From NCBI GenBank assembly GCA_964451935.1, contig CAYVKE010000020.1:1-34074 (forward strand): a stretch of 34,074 nt of DNA, read 5' to 3'. Source of the DNA: CALFXN01 sp964451935. Lineage in GTDB: Bacteria > Synergistota > Synergistia > Synergistales > Aminobacteriaceae. The notes under the pieces were generated by a model. The model was not told the origin of the DNA. It did no database searches and was given only the letters and a program-made list of their open reading frames with translations. Position numbers and translations under genes: made by a program. Shown here one piece after another: positions 24,403 through 32,261 of this stretch (positions are counted from its first letter, which is position 1; each line of letters starts with the position of its first letter).

Positions 24403-24444
24403 GGCAGGCCGCACCGACGAGGGTGTGCGGTCTGCCGCCTTTTT
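24403..24444 (+). terminator. Intrinsic terminator after the lytic transglycosylase gene
   Basis: GGCAGGCCGCAC and GTGCGGTCTGCC form a 12-pair stem (one G-U) with a short loop, followed by GCC and five T. It lies upstream of the htpG start codon. Confidence 0.8.
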
Positions 24445-24481
24445 GTGCATCGAAACGTGCTTCGAAAGGGGAGTAGGGAAC

Positions 24482-26452
24482 GTGACGGATTGTGATGCAA
24501 AGACGGAACGGCTCCAGTTTCAGACGGAAGCGAAACAGATTCTCGAAATGATGATTTACTCGGTCTATTCCCATCGGGAGATCTTCCTGCGGGAACTGAT
24601 ATCGAACGCGTCGGACGCGCTCGACAAGCTTCGGCTCGAAGCGATCCGCAACCCCGACGTTGCGGCCGGACATGAGCCGAAGATCCGGATCGACCGCGAC
24701 GAGAAGAACCGGGTCCTTTCGATTTCGGACAACGGCATCGGCATGACGCGCGAGGAGATCGTCGAATTTCTCGGGACGATCGCGCGGTCCGGAACGCGCG
24801 AATTTCTCGAACGCGTGAAGGCGCAGCCGGAACAGAACGTGGCGGAAATGCTGATCGGCCGGTTCGGCGTCGGGTTCTATTCGAGCTTCATGGTTGCGGA
24901 TCGGGTCGTCCTCGTCACGCGACGCGCGGGGACGTCCGATGTCTGGAGGTTCGAGTCGACCGGGGACGGAACGTACACGATCGAACGGGCGGAAGCCCCC
25001 GGGGCGTTCGGCGCGCTTCCCGGCGGGTGCGGGACGACGGTCGAGCTTCATCTCAAGCCGGAAAACGAGGAGACCGGGATGGAGGATTACGTCTCCGAAT
25101 GGAAGATCCGCGAGATCGTACGGAAATACTCCGATTTCGTCTCCTACCCGATCGAGATGTCCGTCACGTCCGAAAAGGACGGCAAAACCGTCGCGGAGGA
25201 CGTCGTTCTGAATTCGATGAAGGCCATCTGGACGCGCCCCGAGTCCGAAGTGTCCGACGAAGAGTACTCGGAGTTCTACCGGCATCTGTCGCACGACACG
25301 AACCCGCCGCTGCGCCGGATTCTCTTCTCCGCGGAAGGCGCCACGGAATTCCGCGGACTCGTCTTCATCCCCTCGAAGGCGCCGGGCGACCTGTTCTTCA
25401 GGGAACGGGAGAGCGGCGTCAGCCTGTACATCAAACGGATCTTCATCATGAGCGGATGTACGGATATCGTCCCCGGATTCCTGCGCTTCCTTCACGGCGT
25501 CATCGACTCCGAGGATCTCCCGCTGAACATCTCCCGCGAGATCCTGCAGAACGATCCGAAGCTGCGAATCATGCGGCGGAGCCTTGTCCGCCGCGTGTTC
25601 GCAAGTCTGAAGAAGCTCCGCGACGAGAACAGGGACGCGTTCGCCTCGTTCTGGAAGGAGTTCGGGGCCGTCCTCAAGGAGGGCGTCGTCCAGGAGCCTG
25701 AGGTCAAGGAGCAGATCCTCGACCTGTGTCTCTGGCGGAGCACGAAGGACGACGGCCTGACCACGCTCGACGAGTACATCTCCCGGATGCCCGAAGGCCA
25801 GGAGGGGATCTACTATCTCACGGGACGCGACTGCGACGTGCTCCGAAGTTCCCCGCACCTCGAAGCGTTCCTCGCGGAGGGGAAGGAAGTCCTGCTGCTC
25901 TGCGACCCCGTCGACGACCTCGTCATGCCCATGACGTTCGAATACAAGGAGAAAAAGCTGCTCTCCGTGTCCCGCGAGGGTGTCAAACCTTCGGGAAGCG
26001 AAAAAAAGGAGGACGAATCGTCCCGCTCCGAACACGAAGCCGCGCTCCGTCCGCTGATCGACGCCGCGAAGACGGCTCTTTCGGACGTCGTGCGGGATGT
26101 CCGGATCTCCGAGCGCCTCACCTCCTCGCCGTCCTGCCTGGTCTCCGATCCGAACGCGCTCTCGCCCCAGATGGAGCGCATGCTCCGCGAGATGGGGCAG
26201 GCCGTGCCGCCGACGAAACGGATTCTCGAACTCAACGCGGCGCATCCGCTCGTGACGAAGCTGAACGAACGGCTCGGCGGCATGGAAGCATCGGAAAAAG
26301 ACTCGCTGCTCGGTCTCCTGTACGACCAGGCCCTTCTCGCCGAAGGCGTCGTTCCCGAGCGGCTCCAGGATCTCGCGAGCGGGGTCGCGAAGCTCATGCA
26401 GGGCTATCTCGAACGTCCCGGAACCGGGGTTACGGAAGAGAACGAACGATAA
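24482..26452 (+). CDS. htpG: Molecular chaperone HtpG (Hsp90)
   Basis: A 656-residue cytoplasmic ATP-dependent chaperone. The N-terminal GHKL ATPase domain shows MIYSVYSHREIFLRELISNASDA (ATP-contacting Asn), ISDNGIGMTREEI and GRFGVGFYSSFMVAD. The middle domain shows GLVFIPSKAP, LYIKRIFIM, LPLNISREILQNDP and the C-terminal dimerisation part ends the protein. The GTG at 24482 follows GGGGAG/AGGG and gives the usual N-terminus shortly before ERLQFQTEAKQILEMM. The frame is open upstream into the terminator, which argues against an earlier start. No clear promoter was found between the terminator and the start. The length is slightly above the usual 610-640. Confidence 0.96.
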   Translation: MTDCDAKTERLQFQTEAKQILEMMIYSVYSHREIFLRELISNASDALDKLRLEAIRNPDVAAGHEPKIRIDRDEKNRVLSISDNGIGMTREEIVEFLGTIARSGTREFLERVKAQPEQNVAEMLIGRFGVGFYSSFMVADRVVLVTRRAGTSDVWRFESTGDGTYTIERAEAPGAFGALPGGCGTTVELHLKPENEETGMEDYVSEWKIREIVRKYSDFVSYPIEMSVTSEKDGKTVAEDVVLNSMKAIWTRPESEVSDEEYSEFYRHLSHDTNPPLRRILFSAEGATEFRGLVFIPSKAPGDLFFRERESGVSLYIKRIFIMSGCTDIVPGFLRFLHGVIDSEDLPLNISREILQNDPKLRIMRRSLVRRVFASLKKLRDENRDAFASFWKEFGAVLKEGVVQEPEVKEQILDLCLWRSTKDDGLTTLDEYISRMPEGQEGIYYLTGRDCDVLRSSPHLEAFLAEGKEVLLLCDPVDDLVMPMTFEYKEKKLLSVSREGVKPSGSEKKEDESSRSEHEAALRPLIDAAKTALSDVVRDVRISERLTSSPSCLVSDPNALSPQMERMLREMGQAVPPTKRILELNAAHPLVTKLNERLGGMEASEKDSLLGLLYDQALLAEGVVPERLQDLASGVAKLMQGYLERPGTGVTEENER

Positions 26453-26477
26453 AATTAACTTTCCTTTTATATTGTCA

Positions 26478-26506
26478 TTGACATGTTCCGACGCATGGGA
26501 TACCCT
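26478..26506 (+). promoter_or_regulatory. Probable promoter of the DUF3798 transport operon
   Basis: A perfect TTGACA at 26478-26483 and a weak -10 (TACCCT, 26501-26506) are separated by 17 bases, 49 bases before the start codon of the first gene. Confidence 0.5.
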
Positions 26507-26554
26507 TTTGGACGTATGGTTCGCATCACATATCTCATTAAGGGAGGCAGGTTC

Positions 26555-27760
26555 ATGAAGAAGGCACTGGCACTCGTAACGGCACTGGCTCTTGCGTTGA
26601 CGCTGTCCGGCGCGGCGCTCGCCGCGGAAGCTCCGTTCCACATCGGCGTCTGCACGGGAACGGTTTCCCAGTCGGAAGACGATCTCCGTGGCGCGGAAAA
26701 GCTCATCGAACTGTACGGCGATGTCAAGAACGGCGGAATGATCCAGCACATCACCTATCCGGACAATTTCATGACGGAGATGGAAACCACGATCTCCCAG
26801 ATCGCCGCATTGGCGGACGATCCCAAGATGAAGGCCGTCATCGTCAACCAGGGAATCCCCGGAACGGCTCCGGCCTTCAAGAAGATCCGCGAGAAGCGCC
26901 CCGACATCTTCCTCATGGTCGGCGAAGCGCATGAGGATCCCGGCACCATCGAACCCGTGGCCGACGTCGTCATCAACGCCGACAACATCGCGCGCGGCTA
27001 TCTGATCATCGCCGCGGCGAAGAAGATGGGCGCCGATACGTTCGTCCATATTTCCTTCCCGCGTCACATGAGCTACGAGCTTCTCTCCCGCCGCCGGAAC
27101 ATCATGGAAGTCGCATGCAAGGATCTCGGCCTGAAGTTCGCGTTCGAGACCGCTCCGGATCCCACGAGCGACATCGGCATCCCCGGCGCCCAGCAGTTCA
27201 TTCTCGAGAAGGTTCCGGCGTGGCTCGACAAGTACGGCAAGAAGACCGCGTTCTTCTGCACGAACGACGCGGAGACCGAACCGCTGCTCAAGAGAGTCGC
27301 CGAACTCGGCGGATACTTCGTCGAGGCCGACCTTCCCTCCCCGCTCATGGGATATCCCGGAGCGCTCGGCATCGAACTGTCCGATGTGAAGGGCGACTGG
27401 CCGAAGATCCTGAAGAAGGTCGAGGACGCAGTCGTCGCCAAGGGCGGCGCCAAACGCATGGGAACTTGGGCGTACTCCTACGGCTACACGAACTCAGTGG
27501 CGCTCGGCGAACTTGCGAAGGTTCTCATCGAGAGGAAAGAGACCCCGAAGGATCTCAAGCTCAAGATGAAGGACGTCGTCGCGGCCTACGAAAAGTTCAC
27601 CCCCGGCGCCAAGTGGAACGGCAGTCTGTATACCGACATCGCCACGGGCGTCAAGAAGAAGAACCACCTTCTCATGTACGAGGATACCTATGTCTTCGGA
27701 CTCGGTTACCTCGGAATGACCAAGCTCACGGTGCCCGAGAAGTACTTCAAGGTGAAATAG
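26555..27760 (+). CDS. DUF3798-type periplasmic substrate-binding protein
   Basis: A 401-residue exported protein. The signal peptide MKKALALVTALALALTLSGA ends at ALAAEA, without a lipobox. The mature part resembles the DUF3798 family: HIGVCTGTVSQSEDDLRGAE at the start, then alternating alpha/beta segments like those of BMP or ribose-binding proteins (KAVIVNQGIPGTAPAFKK, DVVINADNIARGYLIIAAAK, AFFCTNDAETEPLL). AAGGGAGGC precedes the ATG at 26555. An upstream in-frame ATG at 26483 lies inside the -35 box and is rejected. It is followed by an ATPase and two permeases of the ribose/BMP importer type, so it is most likely the binding protein of that system. The ligand is unknown. Confidence 0.88.
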   Translation: MKKALALVTALALALTLSGAALAAEAPFHIGVCTGTVSQSEDDLRGAEKLIELYGDVKNGGMIQHITYPDNFMTEMETTISQIAALADDPKMKAVIVNQGIPGTAPAFKKIREKRPDIFLMVGEAHEDPGTIEPVADVVINADNIARGYLIIAAAKKMGADTFVHISFPRHMSYELLSRRRNIMEVACKDLGLKFAFETAPDPTSDIGIPGAQQFILEKVPAWLDKYGKKTAFFCTNDAETEPLLKRVAELGGYFVEADLPSPLMGYPGALGIELSDVKGDWPKILKKVEDAVVAKGGAKRMGTWAYSYGYTNSVALGELAKVLIERKETPKDLKLKMKDVVAAYEKFTPGAKWNGSLYTDIATGVKKKNHLLMYEDTYVFGLGYLGMTKLTVPEKYFKVK

Positions 27761-27781
27761 CCGGCCCCGTTTCGTTCACGA

Positions 27782-27812
27782 GGGGGAGAGAGGGTTGACT
27801 CTCTCCCCCTTT
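27782..27812 (+). terminator. Partial terminator or attenuator within the DUF3798 operon
   Basis: GGGGGAGAGAG and CTCTCTCCCCC form a perfect 11-pair stem with a GGTTGA loop, followed only by TTT. Placed between the binding-protein gene and the ATPase gene, it could lower downstream expression or protect the upstream mRNA. Confidence 0.65.
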
Positions 27813-27902
27813 GCATGCAATCGGACCGGTTCACGATACGAGACAGGGCTTCGACCAATCCGCGAGGGACGGATCGGGCCCGCAAAGAGGTGATGGTGTC
27901 TT

Positions 27903-29516
27903 ATGGAAGATCAGGAGCTTCTCCGAATGGAAGGGGTCGGGAAGTCCTACTTCGGGAACAGGGTTCTCGCAAACGTGAATTTTTCCCTGAAGAGGGGAGA
28001 GATCCTCGGACTCGTCGGCGAAAACGGCGCGGGCAAATCCACGCTCATGAATATCCTCTTCGGCATGCCGGTCATTCACGAAACCGGCGGATACGAGGGA
28101 AAGATCTACATCGACGGCAAGGAAGTTTCCTTCAGCAGCCCGTTCGAAGCGCTCGAAGCGGGAGTCGGCATGGTGCATCAGGAATTCTCTCTCATTCCGG
28201 GATTCACGGCGGCGGAGAACATCGTCCTGAACAGAGAATCCACAAAGTACAACATGCTTGTCGAAGCATTCGGCGAACGGCTGCGGACCCTCGACGGGGC
28301 CGATATCCGGAAACGGGCCGAAAAGGCGATCGACACGCTGAACGTGGATCTTCATCCGGATATGTGCGTTTCCGAAATGCCCGTCGGGCACAAGCAGTTT
28401 ACGGAAATCGCACGGGAAATCGACAAGGAGCGCACGCGTCTCCTGGTTCTCGACGAGCCCACGGCCGTCCTCACCGAGACGGAAGCGGCGATTCTCCTCA
28501 AATCCATGAAAAAACTCGCCGATCTCGGCATTTCGATCATTTTCATCTCCCATAGATTGCAGGAAATCCTCGACGTCTGCGATACGATCATCGTCCTGCG
28601 GGACGGCGAGGTCGTCCGGGAATTCGTTCCGGAAAAGACCGACCTCATGGCGATCGCGTCGGCCATGGTCGGGCGCTCCATACAGGGACGGTCGCAGCGG
28701 ACGCAGGAGGACGCGGACCGGACTTCCGGCGAGATCATCCTCAGGGTCGAGAATCTCTGGGTCGATATGCCCGGAGAGACCGTCCGGGACGTGAATTTCG
28801 AGGTCCGAACAGGCGAAATCTTCGGAATCGGCGGTCTCGCCGGCCAGGGCAAACTCGGGATCGGCAACGGGATCATGGGGCTGTACGCCTCCGGAGGAAC
28901 CGTGACGTTCGACGGAGCGCCCGTTCCGCTGAACGATCCGATGGCGCCGCTGTCGCTTGGGATCGCCGCCGTTTCGGAAGACCGCAGGGGCGTCGGTTTG
29001 CTTCTCGAAGAGCCCATCGCGTGGAATATCATCTTCACGGCGCTTCAGGTGCAGAACCGGTATCTGCGGCCGGTTCTCGGAGGACTGGTCCGGATCCGCG
29101 ACGCGGCGGCGATTCGGGACTGCGCGAAACATTACATTCAGGCGCTCGAGATCAAGTGCGTCTCGGAGCGGCAACGCGTGGTGGAGCTTTCGGGCGGAAA
29201 CCAGCAGAAGATCTGCCTCGCAAAGGCCTTCGCGCTCGATCCGAAACTGCTGTTCGTCGCCGAACCGACGCGCGGCATCGACGTCGGCGCGAAAAAGGTC
29301 GTTCTCGACACGCTGCGGGAATACAACCGGAAAAACAGGGCGACCATCGTGATGATCTCCTCGGAACTCGAGGAGCTGCGGTCCATCTGCGACCGCATCG
29401 CGATCGTCGACGAGGGGCGCGTCGCCGGAATCCTGCCCGCGACGGCTCCATCCACGGAATTCGGTCTGCTCATGCTCGGAAAGGTCGAAAAGACGCGGGA
29501 AAGGGTGACGGCGTGA
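27903..29516 (+). CDS. ABC importer ATPase with two nucleotide-binding domains (RbsA/BMP-type)
   Basis: A 537-residue cytoplasmic ATPase with two fused domains. The first has Walker A GENGAGKST, MVHQEFSLIPGFTAAEN and Walker B LLVLDEPTAVLTETE. The second has a degenerate Walker A (GLAGQGKLGIGNGIMGL), signature VELSGGNQQK and LLFVAEPTRGIDVGAKK, in which Ala replaces the Walker B Asp. Degenerate second domains are usual in this family, but loss of the Asp is worth noting. AGAGGTGA precedes the ATG. The last base of its stop codon region is shared with the next start (TGATG). It should energise the two permeases that follow. Confidence 0.93.
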   Translation: MEDQELLRMEGVGKSYFGNRVLANVNFSLKRGEILGLVGENGAGKSTLMNILFGMPVIHETGGYEGKIYIDGKEVSFSSPFEALEAGVGMVHQEFSLIPGFTAAENIVLNRESTKYNMLVEAFGERLRTLDGADIRKRAEKAIDTLNVDLHPDMCVSEMPVGHKQFTEIAREIDKERTRLLVLDEPTAVLTETEAAILLKSMKKLADLGISIIFISHRLQEILDVCDTIIVLRDGEVVREFVPEKTDLMAIASAMVGRSIQGRSQRTQEDADRTSGEIILRVENLWVDMPGETVRDVNFEVRTGEIFGIGGLAGQGKLGIGNGIMGLYASGGTVTFDGAPVPLNDPMAPLSLGIAAVSEDRRGVGLLLEEPIAWNIIFTALQVQNRYLRPVLGGLVRIRDAAAIRDCAKHYIQALEIKCVSERQRVVELSGGNQQKICLAKAFALDPKLLFVAEPTRGIDVGAKKVVLDTLREYNRKNRATIVMISSELEELRSICDRIAIVDEGRVAGILPATAPSTEFGLLMLGKVEKTRERVTA

Positions 29517-30562
29517 TGGAGCGGATCAAAGCGTTTATCGAAGCGGCCGGATGGCCGCGGATCATCATTGCGTTGTTCCTTCTGGGGCTTTTCGTCATCG
29601 CTCCGTTCGTCCAGGTCCGCGTCGACGCATCCATCAGCGATACGCTCGTGCGCTTCGGGATGAACGGCGTCATGGTGCTCGCGATGGTGCCGATGGTCCA
29701 GGCGGGCTGCGGCCTGAACTTCGGACTGCCGCTCGGGATCATCGCGGGACTGCTCGGCGCGGTGACGAGCATTGAGCTGGAGCTGACGGGAATCCTCGGC
29801 GTCCTGGCGGCGATGTGCATCGCCGTTCCGATAGCGGTTCTGTTCGGCTGGGCGTATGGTCTGCTGCTCAACCGCGTTAAGGGCGGCGAGATGATGATCG
29901 CGACGTATGTCGGTTTCTCGTCGGTCGCGTTCATGTGCATCATGTGGCTGCTCCTGCCCTACAAGAGCCCGAGCATGGTGTGGGGCTACGCGGGAACCGG
30001 ACTTCGTACGACGATTTCCGTCGACGGCTACTGGATCCGGGCGATCAGCGACTTCCTCTCCTTCCAGTACGGGAAATACTTCTATTTTCCGACCGGAATG
30101 TTCCTCTTCTTCGCACTGCTGTGTTTCCTCATGTGGCTCTTCATGCGGACCAAGATCGGAACGGCGATGACGACCGTCGGATCCAACCCCGATTACGCAC
30201 GCGCCTCGGGCGTGAACGTCGACCGCATGCGCACGATCTCGGTCATCCTCTCGACGGTTCTCGGCGCGATCGGAATCATCGTCTACCAGCAGAGTTTCGG
30301 GTTCATCCAGCTCTATATGGGGCCGTTCACGATGGCCTTCCCGGCCGTCGCGGCGATTCTCATCGGCGGCGCTTCCGTCAACAAGGCCACGATTCTGAAC
30401 GTGGTCATCGGAACCATCCTGTTCCAGGGAATTCTGACCATGACTCCGTCGGTCATCAACAGCATCGTGCAGACCGACATGTCCGAGGTGGTGCGCATCG
30501 TGGTGTCAAACGGAATGATTCTGTACGCGCTCACGAGGGCCGTGAAGGTGAAGTCAAGATGA
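29516..30562 (+). CDS. ABC importer permease 1 (RbsC/BPD_transp_2 type)
   Basis: A 348-residue inner-membrane permease with about eight to ten hydrophobic segments (starting GWPRIIIALFLLGLFVIAPF). NFGLPLGIIAGLLGAV is the conserved glycine-rich motif of the branched-chain/ribose permease family, and MRTKIGTAMTTVGSNPDYAR with ASGVNVDRMR is its cytoplasmic coupling segment, followed by AAILIGGASVNKATI. The ATG overlaps the previous stop (TGATG), so translation is coupled. Its end overlaps the next permease start (ATGA). The pair forms a heterodimeric channel for the system. Confidence 0.93.
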   Translation: MERIKAFIEAAGWPRIIIALFLLGLFVIAPFVQVRVDASISDTLVRFGMNGVMVLAMVPMVQAGCGLNFGLPLGIIAGLLGAVTSIELELTGILGVLAAMCIAVPIAVLFGWAYGLLLNRVKGGEMMIATYVGFSSVAFMCIMWLLLPYKSPSMVWGYAGTGLRTTISVDGYWIRAISDFLSFQYGKYFYFPTGMFLFFALLCFLMWLFMRTKIGTAMTTVGSNPDYARASGVNVDRMRTISVILSTVLGAIGIIVYQQSFGFIQLYMGPFTMAFPAVAAILIGGASVNKATILNVVIGTILFQGILTMTPSVINSIVQTDMSEVVRIVVSNGMILYALTRAVKVKSR

Positions 30563-31656
30563 AGAACTCGTGTAGAGACGGTATCTCCCACCTGCTTGTT
30601 CAATATTCGGTTCCGATTATCTTCGTTCTCCTGAGCATCTTCGCGATTCCGCTCTCGCGGTTTTCGACGCAGTATCTTGTTCAGGAGATGGTCGCGCGGC
30701 TCGCGCGCGACTCGTTCCTCGTCCTGTCGCTCCTGATCCCGATCATGGCGGGAATGGGGCTCAACTTCGGGATGGTTCTGGGCGCTATGGCCGGCGAAAT
30801 CGGGCTGATCTTCATCACCGACTGGAACGTCATGGGCGTTCAGGGGATGCTGCTCGCGATGATCATCTCCACGCCGCTCGCGATCCTCCTCGGCTGGATG
30901 TGCGGCGCGATCCTGAACAAGGCCAAGGGGCGCGAGATGGTGACGTCGTTCATCCTCGGCTTCTTCATGAACGGCGTCTATCAGCTCATCGTGCTCTACG
31001 GGTTCGGGAACATCGTCCCGATCAAGAACCCGGCGCTCGTGCTGTCGCGCGGCTTCGGGATCCGGAACGTCACGAACCTCGCCGGAATCCGCCACTGCCT
31101 CGACGACCTCTTTTCCTTCAACATCATGGGCGTCACGATTCCCGCGGCGACGTTCCTCCTGATCGGTGCGTTCTGCCTGTTCATCATGTGGTTCTCGCGG
31201 ACGAAGCTCGGGCAGGACATGCGCGCCGTCGGCCAGGATCAGGAGGTCGCCGATTCCACGGGGATCCCGGTCGAGCGGACGAGAATCATTTCCATCGTCA
31301 TCTCGACGGTCCTCGCGTGCTACGGGCAGATCATCTTCCTCCAGAACATCGGAACGATGAACACCTACAACAGCCACGAACAGGCGGGGATGTTCGCCAT
31401 TGCCTCGCTTCTCGTCGGCGGAGCGAGCGTCACGAAGGCGACGATTCCGAACGTCTTTCTCGGGGTCGTTCTCTTCCATCTGATGTTCGTCGTTTCGCCG
31501 ATGGCCGGAAAATACCTCATCGGCGAGGCGCAGCTCGGGGAGTTTTTCCGGGTGTTCATCTCCTACGGCGTCATCGCGATCGCGCTCGTGCTCTACTCGT
31601 GGCGCCGCCACAAGGAACGGGAGCGCGCACGCCGGAGCCTGAGGGGGGCCGCCTGA
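30559..31656 (+). CDS. ABC importer permease 2 (RbsC/BPD_transp_2 type)
   Basis: A 365-residue second permease, parallel in layout to the first: LSLLIPIMAGMGLNFGMVLGA corresponds to the glycine-rich motif, RTKLGQDMRAVGQDQEVAD and STGIPVERTR to the coupling segment, and ASLLVGGASVTKATIPNVFL to the C-terminal motif. GAAGGTGAAG precedes the ATG, which overlaps the preceding stop by four bases. The next gene begins two bases after its stop. The two permeases share a pattern and probably arose by duplication. Confidence 0.93.
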   Translation: MKNSCRDGISHLLVQYSVPIIFVLLSIFAIPLSRFSTQYLVQEMVARLARDSFLVLSLLIPIMAGMGLNFGMVLGAMAGEIGLIFITDWNVMGVQGMLLAMIISTPLAILLGWMCGAILNKAKGREMVTSFILGFFMNGVYQLIVLYGFGNIVPIKNPALVLSRGFGIRNVTNLAGIRHCLDDLFSFNIMGVTIPAATFLLIGAFCLFIMWFSRTKLGQDMRAVGQDQEVADSTGIPVERTRIISIVISTVLACYGQIIFLQNIGTMNTYNSHEQAGMFAIASLLVGGASVTKATIPNVFLGVVLFHLMFVVSPMAGKYLIGEAQLGEFFRVFISYGVIAIALVLYSWRRHKERERARRSLRGAA

Positions 31657-31657
31657 G

Positions 31658-32113
31658 ATGAAGCGACAATACGTCATCGACGCGCTCATCGTTCTCGCGC
31701 TCGTCGCGTTCTCGGTCTTCCTCTACCAGTCGGGGAAGGGATACACGCTGATCTTCGACAACCGGAACATCACGCTCGGCGAAAAGAGCTACGAGGCGCC
31801 GGAGTATATTCAGGTGACCCTTGACGGAAAGGGGCGTCCGCTCGAGATCATGGGCGGCGACAGGGACATCATGACCGTCATGGGGAAAAAGCACGTCCTG
31901 AAAGTGGATGTTCTGTCCGACGACGAGGAGACCGTCATGGCGACCGTTGAGCGCCCGTTCGTGGTTCGCTACGACGGCGGGAACCTCCTGAACATCCCGG
32001 CCTTCCTGAGCGGGGACGCGGAGTGGAACCAGCGGATCGAACTCGACATCGCGCCGCCGAAGGACGAAGAACCTGCGCAGGAAGCGGCGCCCGGCGCGGA
32101 GAAGCCGAAATAG
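31658..32113 (+). CDS. Small membrane-anchored accessory protein of the DUF3798 operon
   Basis: A 151-residue protein. Residues 6-24 form one membrane segment (VIDALIVLALVAFSVFLYQ), followed by a soluble beta-rich part (YTLIFDNRNITLGEKSY, VTLDGKGRPLEIMGGDRDIM) and a charged Glu/Pro/Ala-rich tail. It begins two bases after the second permease, with GAGGGGGG upstream, and closes the operon, followed by a terminator. It may match a DUF6672-type family, but I am not sure of that name. The position suggests an accessory or sensing role for the importer; that is inference. Confidence 0.8.
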   Translation: MKRQYVIDALIVLALVAFSVFLYQSGKGYTLIFDNRNITLGEKSYEAPEYIQVTLDGKGRPLEIMGGDRDIMTVMGKKHVLKVDVLSDDEETVMATVERPFVVRYDGGNLLNIPAFLSGDAEWNQRIELDIAPPKDEEPAQEAAPGAEKPK

Positions 32114-32124
32114 GGAACGAACCC

Positions 32125-32154
32125 GGGGGGCCGAAGAGGCCCCCCGCTCTTTTT
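32125..32154 (+). terminator. Intrinsic terminator of the DUF3798 operon
   Basis: GGGGGGCC and GGCCCCCC form an eight-pair stem with a GAAGA loop, followed by GCTC and five T, 11 bases after the last stop of the operon. Confidence 0.85.
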
Positions 32155-32164
32155 CGTTCGTCCG

Positions 32165-32194
32165 TTGTCCGCGGACGCGAAAATCGGATATGAT
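32165..32194 (+). promoter_or_regulatory. Promoter of the leucyl aminopeptidase gene
   Basis: TTGTCC at 32165-32170 and TATGAT at 32189-32194 are separated by 18 bases, 67 bases before the chosen start codon. Confidence 0.6.
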
Positions 32195-32261
32195 AGCCGA
32201 AGAATCCCGCGAACGGAATATCCGCCCGCCTGTTCGATCCCATAAAGGAGTGATTGGTTCC

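Noticed and set aside
24425..24481. Upstream extension of HtpG starting at GTG 24425
   Set aside because: It would start inside the terminator stem and add residues not present in the Hsp90 family; GTG at 24482 fits better.
24227..27067. Minus-strand open frame of about 946 codons opposite htpG
   Set aside because: Antisense to HtpG and parts of two neighbours; no family motif and no ribosome binding site at a sensible place.
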